Shown here: one piece after another, positions 33,876 through 44,726 of the stretch | How positions within the stretch are numbered: the first letter of the stretch is position 1 | Layout: every line of letters starts with the position of its first letter | Source of the DNA: Bombardia bombarda | Taxonomy: Eukaryota; Ascomycota; Sordariomycetes; Sordariales; Lasiosphaeriaceae | Assembly: GCA_030512295.1 (NCBI GenBank) | Contig: JAULSR010000001.1 | Coordinates: 5,975,001 to 6,039,000 of the forward strand | Reading direction: 5' to 3' | Length of the DNA stretch: 64,000 bases | Translations under genes and position numbers: made by a program | Notes under the pieces: generated by a model | Seen by the model: the letters and a program-made list of their open reading frames with translations, nothing else | What the model was told of the DNA's origin: nothing | Databases searched by the model: none

Positions 33876-36212
33876 AGGGTGATTGATGGATGGGGTGATG
33901 GCTTGCATGGATGCAGCGAGTGAGGGCATTTACAATCTAGGCGTTTGGAACAAGAAATGATGCTGCTACATGGGAATTACATGCATAAAAACCTGGAAGG
34001 CAGGCGTTAGTGGTGGTGGTTGGTTGGTATATATTGGATCTGATTCTACAGCTACAGCTAGAGCTCGAAAAAAGCTTTAAAAAGTATTTGAAATGAGTCT
34101 GTTTATTTGTCGAGTTGGTTAATATTCTTTGGTTCTTTGTCTCGTTTGACCACGTTCTCTCTGTATCTTGCTCATGTAGTCGTTGCCGGGCACTGTGGCA
34201 ACGAATGAGTGTCAATGCGGACCTCGCCACCACTAACAATTTCAGAACTCGGGGTGGAGACGCGAACCCCTATCCTACCCCTGGTCTCTAACCCTGACCC
34301 ATCAGCTCGTCGATGAATGATAAGTGCTCCTTTTTCTATGATCAACCACAGTAACAGTGTTGTTCTTGCTGAATATTTGCACTGCGACGCAATCCCTGTA
34401 GTTTTAGATGGATTGACTTTGCTGTTGTACTCGCTAAAGGAAGAATTGCTTTTCCCCTGCAAGGTCAACGCAACCTGAACAGTTCAAGAAAATTCAAGAA
34501 AAAGGGATTTCAAGGAAGGGAGGTGGTACAAGGAGATACTTCTAACATGTAAAATGATATATGGGCGAGGGAAAAAAACGATCTATGGAACTTCTATTTC
34601 GTTCATTGTCGTATTCGATCTTGGTGTTGAGGTTCTCAATTGTAGAGAGAGCTGAGTTGGGTCTCGAAATCATCGGAAGGTACGGTTGTCCTGATGAGCG
34701 ACAGCTCTAGGGGCAGGGCAATAATCTCGACATGTTTGCCATTGTCTACCTGGAAATTCCCTTCAGACGATCGTTCAACCCCTCCGGCATCTCAGACTTC
34801 TATCCGTCAGACTTGTAGGTACATACCATGCCAAGATTTGAAGGAGGGCGAAGATAAGCCCGCGACCCATCAACAAGGTGATTCCGGTCCCGGGCCACTC
34901 TCCAGCCTACTAGTGTTTTCTAAGCCGCAGTGGAGGGTCTACATGCACTTGAGAATACGAGGCCATGCATCATGAATCATGGGTGCAAACGCAGCTTCCT
35001 ATCTATGACTGAGACACAGGTGATGACTGGTCTTGTCACGCATCCCAAATTTGATGCTGGATACACACTTTAACATTAATATTATTGTTGATGCACCCGT
35101 ATGATTGTCTGATGCGTGTGATGCCGCTTTATTGTTTGTCCCCTCGGTGGTGGCTTTGCGCTGCATCGGGCTGACTGAGTCAAGCCAGCCCCTGGCTCTA
35201 CTTTTGACCGTATGCCACATCAAAATGAGGAGAAAAAGTTCGAGGGGGAAGCATCGCACATGAACACCCAGAACTAGGGGTGTACCTGCCTTCGTATATG
35301 CTATTTTTGGTATTTGCGCTGAAATAGGAATAAAAATGGTCATTGCTGGGGTTGAGATTAACACCAGCAGCCTCCAGGTGACAGATTGTCTTGGGAGGTA
35401 GCATTGGACGGTACTGAGAGATACTGGCGTTTGGTCTTGGTATGGTGACATGCCGAGTAGAGAAGGATGGCAAACAAGATCATAGAAGCGACAAGGGGGT
35501 GACTCCCCAACAAAAGAACAGTGTTGTAACGGGGCCGGTAACATTACCCGGGCTGGTGAGGGAGGGAGATGTGTCTCAAGGCTGATGGCACCCTGTGTCG
35601 TCCATTCTCCCAGTCGCTCCACTATCTCTTCGGCCGCCAAGCCCTGTTTGTCTGTTTGTCTCAGCTCGGATCACTACTGATCAAGGGAGTATCCCCTGAC
35701 GCCACATATGCCTCTATGGCCTCCATGACTGGACAGAGCCTTGCCGTTTATCCTTAAGATCAGACCACGGCAAGCTACCTGCTGGCTGGGCTTGATGGTT
35801 GAGGTGGGATGCTGTTTGTAAGCTGTCCCTAACCCATTGGGCTGACCCCCTATTATCGACGGCAGGTATACGCTAATGCAACACCCTTGCAATCAGGAAA
35901 TGCAGTCGAGGGTGCTCTCGGTGCTTCCAGTGAGTGGGATGCTGCAATGAGATCTGCACTGCAGTTTGCAAACTGCCCGCGTCCTTTTGCCATCCAGGGG
36001 GTTGAGGAGACGCTCGGAACTAAATGTGGTCATTGTTCGGGTCATGTTTCCGCGCTATTGGGCTTACGTGCCGTAGAGAGACAGGCAGGTATGTTTGAGT
36101 CATGGAGTTTTGGAGAGCTTCAATATGGATTATCATGATATGAGTATTTTCTCAATTAGGGGAGACATGCGAGGAGATGATAGTAGTAGGCGTATTTGTC
36201 TGTCTTCTATGA
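33876..36212. other. Gene-poor region downstream of ELP3
   Basis: About 2.3 kb. The longest frame (minus strand, 35640-34999, 213 codons) has no domain, odd composition and no supporting splice signals. I see no gene I can defend. Confidence 0.4.
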
Positions 36213-37370
36213 TTCACAATTCTGTTGCTGTGACGAGTAGACGGCTGCCGACGATGATGACTTTCTTTGCTCGCCAGTCACGCCATTCTGCAACCACACA
36301 GCCGCCCGTACCAAATGCGATGATGCGTCCACCACACAAGATTGGCGCAGAAGCGCCGCATTGGACTTCCCAGCGGGCCTTCGGGCGAGAAGTAGGCCTG
36401 TTCCCAGGCGTGAAGCCATTCTGTTATCGCACCAGTACGAATATAAGCAGGCTCGGGCTCTGTTATGTTGAGACAATCTTGTTGTTGTTGTCAAAAAAAT
36501 CAGCGGCTTGGAAAATTTGCGGGGGGAATAAGGGTGGCGGGAGTTGCAGCACTAACCATTTAGGTCTTGCATGAATTGCTCGCAGGAGAAAGTGGACGGT
36601 GAAGCTGTGTCCGCCCAAGCGCCAACTCTGACGAGATCGGCCATGATGTCGGGGATGGTGTCGTCTGGTGAGATGGGCTCTGTCAGCTGTGACGGAGGAG
36701 CGTGCGGGGAAAGGGGGTAGGTAAATTCTTGGAATCACTGACACATGTTGGTGAAGGATTGAACCGTGCAAAAGGATGGGCTTGGTTGATTCGGTGATGA
36801 TGCTGTGCCAGTTGTGTGGAACAGAGAGGAAGCTCGAATGAGACTTGATGGGTAGGTGTGCTGGAGGTTCTAATACTTGAGGAACAGTGTCTGTTACTGT
36901 ACATATGTCGTGTGAGAATCATCAAGCAAACAAGTCGAGTCAGGAGCACACTGGACTTTGGCTACGATTGTGCACTATTGCGGGCCACGCCTGGCATGGA
37001 TGAAGACCGCTGTGGTCGAGTAGGGATATGATGGCGGTGCGCTCGGGAGCCAGGATAGCAGCAGCCGGTGGTGATGACACTAGACCGGCAGCTTGTTGAG
37101 AAAAAGGAAAATCAAGGCAAACAAGATGACGGCCCAAATAAATTGGATAAGCCAGGCATTCCAATCCTGCGTAGTCAATGGAAGTAGAAGAAGAAAAGAC
37201 GACAGATCACATCCAAGCAGCTAAACTCTAGATACGCGGGGTACGGGGGTTCGACTGAGAAAACCTTTGCTGGGGGGCTGGCCGATCAAGGCCTGCAGCA
37301 GGATAACGAACCGTTCTGTGGTGGACGGTAATTTCCTCAGCGAGGGTGGCTGACCGTTGGGTCTTCTGGG
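36213..37370 (-). pseudogene. Unresolved coding-like tract, possibly a spliced or decayed gene
   Basis: Several short minus-strand stretches read like protein and are bounded by plausible splice signals, but do not join into one frame. They are: about 37350-37240 (charged, TLAEEITVHH); 37172-37086 behind the acceptor actacgcag, with a strong hydrophobic helix WAVILFALIFLFLNK; about 36669-36574, ending in FMQDLNG before gttagt; about 36468-36370 after acataacag; and a last segment ending at the TGA at 36213 (CGASAPILCGG...VIIVGSRLL). The last two overlap in different frames, so an indel or an unseen intron is required. I recognise no family. It may be a degraded accessory gene, a real gene that I cannot splice by eye, or partly chance. 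Confidence 0.3.
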
Positions 37371-39583
37371 ACACAACCGGCCTTAGTTATCGACTAGGGC
37401 GAGGCAGGTAACATGGGCATCGACACCTAGGTACTTCGGGGCACTTGAGAGGTGAATGAGCCATTGCAGAGGCAAAAGCAGCGGTAACCTCTGCTACCCG
37501 AGACCTGAGAGATGTTTGGCGGGTGCTGACGCACATAATCTCGACTCGATATGGGCCCCAACAAGAAGGTGTCATGGATAAATTGCCATCATATCGGATG
37601 AGAAGCCGTGGCAGTGTAGGGAAAACATCGACGACAGGTGGCGGAAAAAGGAAGAAAAACAAGAAAAGAGAAGCCAGAAGCCAGAGCCCTTGTAAAGCCC
37701 GAGGTGTAGTAGTCCAAGTGGAAGGAGACCAAGGGAACAATGTCTGGGATGTGGGGAGATAAGGGGGTGGTAGGATAGGCCAGGACAAGTCTCTGAGATG
37801 GGGAGATTAGGGTACCGTGATGCACTTGGTACGGCGCAGATAGCGAGGTGCAGTGTAGTTACGTGGTGAGTGCTAGTGGTCAGCAAGCTCCTCCCAGCTT
37901 CCCGAGAGGGCCGGGCGAAGAACTGAGCCCCTCAAGGTAAACACCGACAAGTGTTAAAGCCCCAACTCCAGTATACATGAGCGGATGATACCATCCATGA
38001 ATGTTCGACTCAATGGCTGTGTAGAACTTTGTTGATGGTTGATCTCCAAGTGAATCTAGACTGGCGACGATGTACCGGGTGTGGAAGTAGCCCCTAGCGA
38101 GAAGGATAGGGGGTAAGTGTCGATGATAGCGGGAATACAGACACAGTGTGGTGCTGAGAGAGTGTGGCCTGCCACCTTCTATGTCCAGGCAGGGCAACGA
38201 GACGCCGGGACCACTGCCGGTACATAAGCTAGAACGTATATTTTATCTGTCGACTGTCGGGGTGTTTCACTGCTGTGATGCAATCGAATCTTGACTTTTT
38301 TGACTTCTTGAACTGGTGGCCAAGAGATGCCAAACGAAGCAGCAGAGAGACGAGCCAAGGGGACAAGTAAGCCATCGTCCAAGAGCCGGACCTGGCCCTA
38401 TCTATAGGAAAAGAAGCCAAACGCCCTCTCGCTGACGCAACCCATCAGATCTTACTTCAGTTGCCTGGTCATCAAGTCAACCGTATCAGGTAAGGTAAGA
38501 GGAGGCAGACAGACCCACGAACCGGGAGCCACACACACTCAATGGAAGTCATGCAGGACCTCCATGGTACGGTGGCAGTACAGGTGTGTATCCCATGTCC
38601 CACATAAAAGACGAAACCAGACTGTACCGATTTTGCCTGATCAAGGTCTCGATAATAGGCCGGTCTCTACATTCACCATTTTGACAAGGTGAAATAAGCT
38701 GGATTGCATCACTCATTTTTTTTCTCTTCACCACAAGCTTAATTGCAATGAAAACGTGTCCTTTCTGTCTCGATAGTCGCCATTGAAAGAGCTGGGAAGA
38801 AAAGCAAAAAAATCTGGGCATGACAGGGAATGAACGGGGTGGCCGCTCCTGCTGAAACCAGATCTGATTTGGTGAAGGGAGGGAAGTGAATGCGCTCAGT
38901 CGCACGTCGTTGTGTGCGTGAATCTAAAGTGGCGAGGGACCGACCGTACGTTAGCAGCGACGCTAAAATTCCCCTCGTCCGCTACCATTCGGAGGAACCC
39001 CCACTAAGATGCCGCATAAGCACGTCGCGCCGTATAATCGACTGCACACGCGTTAATTAAAGAGGATTAAAGTGGGTCGGTGCGCGAGGTCAGCTGCGCT
39101 CGCGTAGCTAGCGCTATCTGGATCTAGCGCTTCTTCATTTTCTGGTCCTCGATGCCACCCTTGCCGCCTTTTAATTGGAGATAGCTGCTGCTCATGATGC
39201 AAGCCAGGTGGTGTTTCCACGAACCCGGTCTGAAGATAACAAGATGACGCAAATCTTGGGGAGAAGCCTACCAGTGTCTCTGGATTAAGCGCCTGTTGCC
39301 TGGACTGCGGGCCACGGATTGGGCGGGACGGCTCGCTCGCCAAAGAAAAATGGCCTTTAATGAGACGCACGAAAATTTCCGCTTTGCTGCCAAAATGTCG
39401 GATCCTGCGCCTCAGGAGTGCGGGGACCAATAGTCCGTAACGTCGTCAACACTGGGGGGCAGATACGAAGACGTGAGGAGACCTGCCTATCAATCTAGCG
39501 GTGAAAAGAATTGATCCTGATATGTGGCAAAAAGAAAGATTAAAACAATGCGGGAATGTCTTGAGGCGGCCGCAAACTTGTAG

Positions 39584-39621
39584 AGTGATGAGCACCTGGC
39601 AGAGTGATGAGCACCTGGTAA
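39584..39621. repeat. Direct duplication of a 19-bp segment
   Basis: The segment agagtgatgagcacctgg plus one base occurs twice in tandem. Noncoding context. Confidence 0.8.
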
Positions 39622-39772
39622 ATGCAGGGGGAGGCCCAAGACGCGGTGGGATGCAGGTTTGTGGGAAGCCCTTTCCATTTTTTGCTGCGGGCTGAGCCAT
39701 ACCCACCATCCAAAAAACAGGCCAGGCGTTCTTTCCTATCCTAGACGTAAACAGCGAATGAAAATTGTCAAA

Positions 39773-39813
39773 TGCCCACTGCCCACTGCCCACTGCCCAC
39801 TGCCCACTGCCCA
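39773..39813. repeat. Tandem repeat TGCCCAC, nearly six copies
   Basis: Five perfect copies of the heptamer TGCCCAC plus a partial sixth. Noncoding; it creates a G-S-G-Q-W-A-V-like repeat in a false minus-strand frame. Confidence 0.9.
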
Positions 39814-40221
39814 ACCTCCACTCTTTCACCACTTCCATTCTTCTAGCGGCGGAATGTTCCAGACCTAGGTAAGGCAGGCAACGGGGGCAGCAACTTCGTC
39901 CCGCTCTCCGAGTCAACCCGATCCTTCCTCTTTGCTTCTCCAGTACCCAGACTGCTGCCACGCGCTACCATGGCGATGTCGAGTTTAGGTATTTCACAGT
40001 TGGTAGTATCAATGGAGAGATGATATAATCTCTTTGCGGACAGGTTCTATGAAAACTCGATTTGAGCAGCAGCAACTCCGATAAGCAACCAAGCATGACA
40101 CACCTATTCCCGTCGACGGCCGATGGCCTGCCATCTCCTCGTCCCGAGCTACGGCCTGTCGGTCTCGTCTCCTTCCCAGCTCCCTCCTTTCCTTCTTCAT
40201 AACTCCCGACTGTTCTACTTC

Positions 40222-40266
40222 ACGACGACAACGACGACAACGACGACAACGACGACAACGACGACA
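40222..40266. repeat. Tandem repeat ACGACGACA x5
   Basis: Five copies of a 9-base unit, immediately 3' of the methyltransferase stop codon (40281), so probably in its 3' UTR. Confidence 0.9.
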
Positions 40267-40280
40267 CCGGTACGAGCCTG

Positions 40281-41965
40281 CTATACCCCAGCTGACAACG
40301 GCTTTCGTCCATACACGAATATCCTATCGATGGTTAGTTTGACCTCCCTGTCTAAACTTGGAGAGAGAAAGAGAGAGGGAGAGAGAAGAGAAAGCAGGCA
40401 AAGACACTCACATTCTCATGTAGGCATGAAGAGACGGGTCCTTGATATCCCTCCTTACATCAACTAAAAAGTCGCGAATCTCGTCGGCCGACCACCCCAG
40501 GGCTCCTATAACCTTCAGCGAAAGCCCTTCCAAACCATTCAAGAGATCCTCTGTGGCGAACGTGCCGATGGTCTTATAGTACCTGCCCTTGGCCCACGGA
40601 TTGAGCGGCCAGTAATAGTGTCTCTCGACCACGTCCTCGAAACCGGCCTCCTCGAGCCAACGCTTATAATTCACAACATTGTTCCACTTGCGCCCTATTA
40701 CTGCCGAACCCTCAATCAACAACTGGTTCCACTTGGCCAGCGGACAGTCTGGTGGCGGCTCGCTTGCATATTCAATAGGGAAGACGCCGTCTTGGAACTC
40801 GAGGTAGCCTCCGGGAGTAAGCGCGCTGTAGGCTTCCTTTATGACGGCCGACGGCTCCTTGAAACATGTTGCGAGTGCACGACCATGGATGTAATCGAAC
40901 TTGGTCCGGAATGTCCATTCGTCTTCGGAGTCGTCGATCTCGAATCGACAATTTGGCGGCACGCTGAGATTGAAGTCAGTCTCGGCTATGCGCCCAGGGA
41001 GATAGGGCGTGTCCTACTAAAGGGGCTGGATTGGACTGAGGTCTGTTCCAAGAATCTGCGCATTGGGGTATTGCTGCGCTGTGATGGCCTGTCAGTCACA
41101 CATTGCATTGTTTCATCTGTGTCACAACACATACCCATTTCAATTGCCCATACACCCGTGCCTACATCTTTCGATTAGCACAACTCCGAGATGGATACAA
41201 GCCGCAGAACAGACCTGTGGCGATGTCTAGAATATTTTTGACATCATCCGCTAATGGAGCAATGAAGAGCTTCCCGTGGGTTGTGATGACAAACAAAGCA
41301 TGTTGGAGATCTTCTATGAAGTCAGGTATTGCAAGCGCAACTTTTTGAAAGCTCTAATTGGCGGCTGGGTCACTGACCTAAACGGTCTTGCTCTTGCTAT
41401 TATCTGAATTAGCGACGAACAGTGCAAGAACCCGTCTTATGCATATCAGAACCCATACCTGGTCGTTCGGTAACAGATACTCTGCCGGCTCGAGTGAGTA
41501 AAGGAGCCAACTGAGATTAGGAGTTGATGGGCGCTCTTACTCCCTTGCTTGAACCGATGATATGTCCTCCCATTCTCTTCGATAAAGTTATAAATGCTCG
41601 ATGCCAGCGACGTGGTTGAGAATCTAAAGTCCGACTCAGCCAGGTTAGAGACTGATTCGTTCTCTCGAAAAAAGATCAAGTGATTTGTATGGTATTTACT
41701 GGCTGCTCTCGACGTCCGTATTATACCCATCCTGCTTTGTGTCAGCGCCCAATGGTATAAAAAACACCCCTTTCCCTAGAGATTTGATTACCATCTCCGT
41801 ATCATCATCAACAGAAGGAAGCGATGGCTGGCTGCCCGAGCCCCAGGACTCGAGCGACAGTCGTGAGGCCATTGGAATGTGCTGAGGCGCAGAGCGCTCT
41901 TCGGGTTCATATGTATTCTCCGTCTCGATTCGCCTCTCCTCGGCGTGGTTACTAGAAGGGGCCAT
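40281..41965 (-). CDS. LaeA-like SAM-dependent methyltransferase
   Basis: Class I methyltransferase of the large fungal LaeA-like group, some members of which control secondary metabolism and development; others are ordinary small-molecule methyltransferases. Nine exons are inferred: 41965-41700, 41623-41541, 41481-41459 (23 nt), 41396-41378 (19 nt), 41313-41215, 41161-41135 (27 nt), 41078-41018, 40963-40412 and 40323-40281, all in phase, 390 residues. The N-terminal ~90 residues are variable. Then come the ENGRTYHRF and KYLLPND motifs of the family, SAM motif I ILDIATGTGVWAIEM (158-172), GTDLSPIQP, PPNCRFEIDD, and the C-terminal IFVYGRKP ending supplied by the last small exon. Without that exon the frame would stop six bases after a perfect gtgagt donor. 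It lies in an accessory-looking block, which is compatible with a secondary-metabolism role but does not prove it. Confidence 0.85.
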
Positions 41966-42097
41966 ACCTCCACGAGGCCGGCAAAACAGCTCAATGGTAG
42001 TACCGCGAAAACAACGGACTGGCTACCGATACAGTGGCAGGAGAATAATCTGAAATGCGGAGAGATGAAGATTTGCGGAGCATGGCTCACCACGTCA

Positions 42098-42623
42098 CTA
42101 TGTATTTGGCAGACAGCGTGACGAACAGCCCCTGTCGGTCCCGTCATGCAAAAGCCCCTGTTCCCGCGCACATGCGGCGTAAACATTTGTTGGTCCCCAT
42201 GCAGCATCTTGGTCTAGGAAGGTGGACGGGAGGGTTTTCTCCTCCGCTTCGCCGCCTCTAACCCGTTCTTGCAGCTGGTCTCCATATTTATTATTCACCG
42301 CTTGACATAAAGGGCATTCATCTATTTGCCGCTGGCATCCCCTTTCAAAACGTCTTTCCAGATACAAACCCGCCAAGTCTTTGAGCTTATGTATTGCATC
42401 CTTATCGCCTACCCTTCCACTTCTTTGCACCAAACGGACCATATCCACAGGCGGATGCAGCGGCACAGGGGTAGCTAGTGTACTGTGACGGCGGCACGAG
42501 GGCGGTAAGGGCCTAAACACACCTCGCACTTCCCAACTTTGTCGAAGATCACTAGCCCTGGAACGCGCAAGTTCGACGCAGGTCTTTGCAGTTAGCGGAG
42601 TTTCGTTGCCAAAGAAGAAAAGT
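42098..42623 (-). pseudogene. Orphan two-exon coding fragment, unknown family
   Basis: Exon candidates 42623-42523 and 42474-42098 join in phase 1 across a 48-base intron (donor gtgtgt, acceptor cactag). The joined frame has a natural protein pattern: FFFGNETPLTAKTCVELA in the first exon, KLKDLAGLYLERRFERG and a DECPLC motif in the second, stop at 42098. No start codon is available: the frame is closed just upstream of 42623 and nothing similar follows further up. It lies 133 bases upstream of the methyltransferase start on the same strand. I take it as the 3' part of a truncated gene, or a real gene whose first exon I cannot find. I do not recognise the family. Confidence 0.4.
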
Positions 42624-43079
42624 CTTGGTGGATTAAGTTACGAATTGGCCCAATGAGCACCCCTGAAGGGTTGTCCCGCCCGTCCGGGCTCAGCCCCCCT
42701 GGCCGCGGGCGCCGGAGCGTATTCCGCTGAACCAGGCGATGAGGTGATATCCGTTTACTACGTGCATGGTCTGTGAGATGCGGTTGTCCAAGAACGGCCT
42801 ATGAGGCTACTGTCTGGGCCGAAAGAGGCTGCGAGAAGCTGCATACCAGGCTTGGATCCCATTACTAATGCACGACATTAAACACACTACCGATGCGTCT
42901 ACCCAAGCCCCTTGACATTAAGGATCCTCACCAGCTCTGCTAAGACCCTCCGTGAGCAGGCTTGACCTCCTACCCATATCTTCCCGCAATTACTGCCACG
43001 TGGGAGGTGGATATGAAACCAGGAAGGGCCCAGGTAACATTGTGGTGGACATGCATGCATTATATCCCAACATCCTGAT
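42624..43079. other. Intergenic
   Basis: 456 bases with no open frame of interest. It separates the orphan fragment from the sulfotransferase-like remnant. Confidence 0.5.
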
Positions 43080-43873
43080 CTAGCACAAGACTCCCTTCCC
43101 TAGTCCCCCATCTCTTCTCCATATCTCTTCTCCATATCTCTCAGCATGTGTTGGTCGCTGTTTAAAAGACTTAAAACAACAGCCTGAACAAAAAACAGCC
43201 ACAATCGCGCACATAATGGCCAAGTTCTGCGCTGCGCCGACAAGATACCTCCTACCCGGCTTCATCTCCTGTCCCTGCCAGCCCGCGGCTGCATTGACAT
43301 GAGGAAAGGGCTCATCAGGAACCGGCCTCCCCAGAAACTCACACAACGGCTCCCATCCGTCTTCGACCGTCCATTCCAGCAGCTGCTCCTCGGGCACAAG
43401 CCCGCGAATCATGTTGCAATGCTCTACAATTCACCCCAAACATCATCAGCAATCATCATCTTTCATTCACGCACTCAACAAGCCCGAAAGCTTTCAAGTC
43501 CGACTCACCGCGATGCACCCACTTCCCATTCCGCGCAATGCCCGTCTCAATATTCCCATCCAGCGCGCGGAACAGCCCCGGCCACATGAAGCGCACGTAC
43601 AGCTGCCACGCCCAGAAGCAGTCCCGGTTGAGCCGGGAAAGCAGCCAGAGCGCCCAGTGCTTGTTGGCGCGCACGAGCGTGTGCGTCGCGCTGCGATGCC
43701 ACGCGTCCAAATCGCGCCGGCGGTTGAGCATCACCTTGGCGGCGGGGTAGGCCGCGACGAGCTCAGCCGCGAAGACGGACGCGGCTGCGTCGGTCACAGC
43801 GACCGAGTGGCCCAGCAGGGCGTCAAAGTCGGATGCGGTGATGGTGGTGTCGCCGGTTAGGGGGGCGAACCAT
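43080..43873 (-). pseudogene. Sulfotransferase-like protein (Sulfotransfer_4 type), 5' part with P-loop missing
   Basis: Two exons are visible: 43873-43509 and 43423-43080, joined in phase 1 (intron 85 nt). The first reads DFDALLGHSVAVTDAAAS, then AYPAAKVMLNRRRDLDAWHRS. The second has EHCNMIRGLVPEEQLLEW, FLGRPVPDEPFPHVN and a final hydrophobic helix. This is the middle and C-terminal part of the fungal P-loop sulfotransferase-like family, which often ends in a membrane helix. The family's N-terminal ~90 residues, with the GLPRTGT-type phosphosulfate-binding loop, are not found in the 800 bases upstream. The frame begins at an acceptor-like catgcag with no preceding exon. So the gene is probably 5'-truncated and non-functional, unless a distant first exon exists. 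Confidence 0.6.
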
Positions 43874-44726
43874 CTGCATGCGGGGTGTGAGACACATGGG
43901 AAGGATTCAGAGGCACAGTCAGCTTGTCAGGTTAGGTCAGTGCGCTTGTTAGTACGAGCTATGGTATGCTATCAAGCACATCTAACGTATATATATCTAG
44001 AAGTGGGACGCACTGTGGTAAGTACACCTAAAAACAACCGTCATTGTCACGTCATATAGACAGGCATGCATGTGAGGAAACACAAGGCCCAAGTGGCGCC
44101 TGGCACTATTCTAGGTAATTGGTTGCAACTGGCGGAATTCCGTCCGGTGCTGCATCACCCTCGGTTCTCTTCGATAGCTACGAATGTTGATTGGATAGTT
44201 GGTTTTCACTGAGCGGGTCTGCGTGGGCTATGGATATGTTAAGCATGGTCCTTTTGTAATTCTAAGGTAGACCCGATTCACTGTTGCAGTCTGCCTGTTG
44301 GTTCTGTCTCTTGCTCCGTTGGGCTGCTGGGCGGCCGCGGGGATTCCCTGTCCCTCCGGGTAGATGTCCATCGGGGGCACATCACACAACAGGGGGGGTT
44401 GTGTACACTGGCTCATCCAGTCCACATCCAGTCCATGACTCCATACGAAGTATGTGGTGGTTATCATAAACTGCGTACGAAGACAGTCACGTTGTTACTT
44501 GATCATCTTCTTTATGCTCATTTCTCTCTTTGCCTTTTATTATTCATTTACTGGCCGGTATGCGCGTGAGAGTATTGGTAAGTCCAGCCAGTGTATCTAC
44601 CATAAAAGACTATGCTGTTGATCATTAACTGGTCGATAACTATCCTTGTAAGTATGACACTAAATATAGCTCAACTACCTACCTAAATGTAGTACTAACC
44701 GTCTCCCGCTGACGCTCCCGTTTAAC
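43874..44726. other. Intergenic; searched for a missing sulfotransferase first exon
   Basis: About 0.85 kb. No P-loop-like sequence or other coding stretch was found on the minus strand. A TACCTACC string lies near 44680. Confidence 0.5.

Larger units (their letters stand above)
37371..40280. other. Intergenic, gene-poor
   Basis: About 2.9 kb. Open frames of 60-170 codons exist on the minus strand, but the longest (39961-39446) is inflated by the 39773 heptamer repeat and shows no domain. The region ends with the 3' flank of the methyltransferase gene. Confidence 0.4.

Noticed and set aside
32025..33929. 634-codon open frame on the minus strand opposite ELP3
   Set aside because: It mirrors the ELP3 exon; very GC-rich third codon positions keep the opposite strand free of stops. 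No domain is visible in it.
34230..34320. Minus-strand ggggttcgcgtctcc resembling a T arm
   Set aside because: The T stem does not pair, and no D or anticodon arm could be placed.
34999..35640. 213-codon minus-strand frame
   Set aside because: No domain, unusual composition, no splice support; regarded as chance.
39446..39961. 171-codon minus-strand frame with GSGQWAV repeats
   Set aside because: The repeats come from the TGCCCAC microsatellite; the rest is not protein-like.
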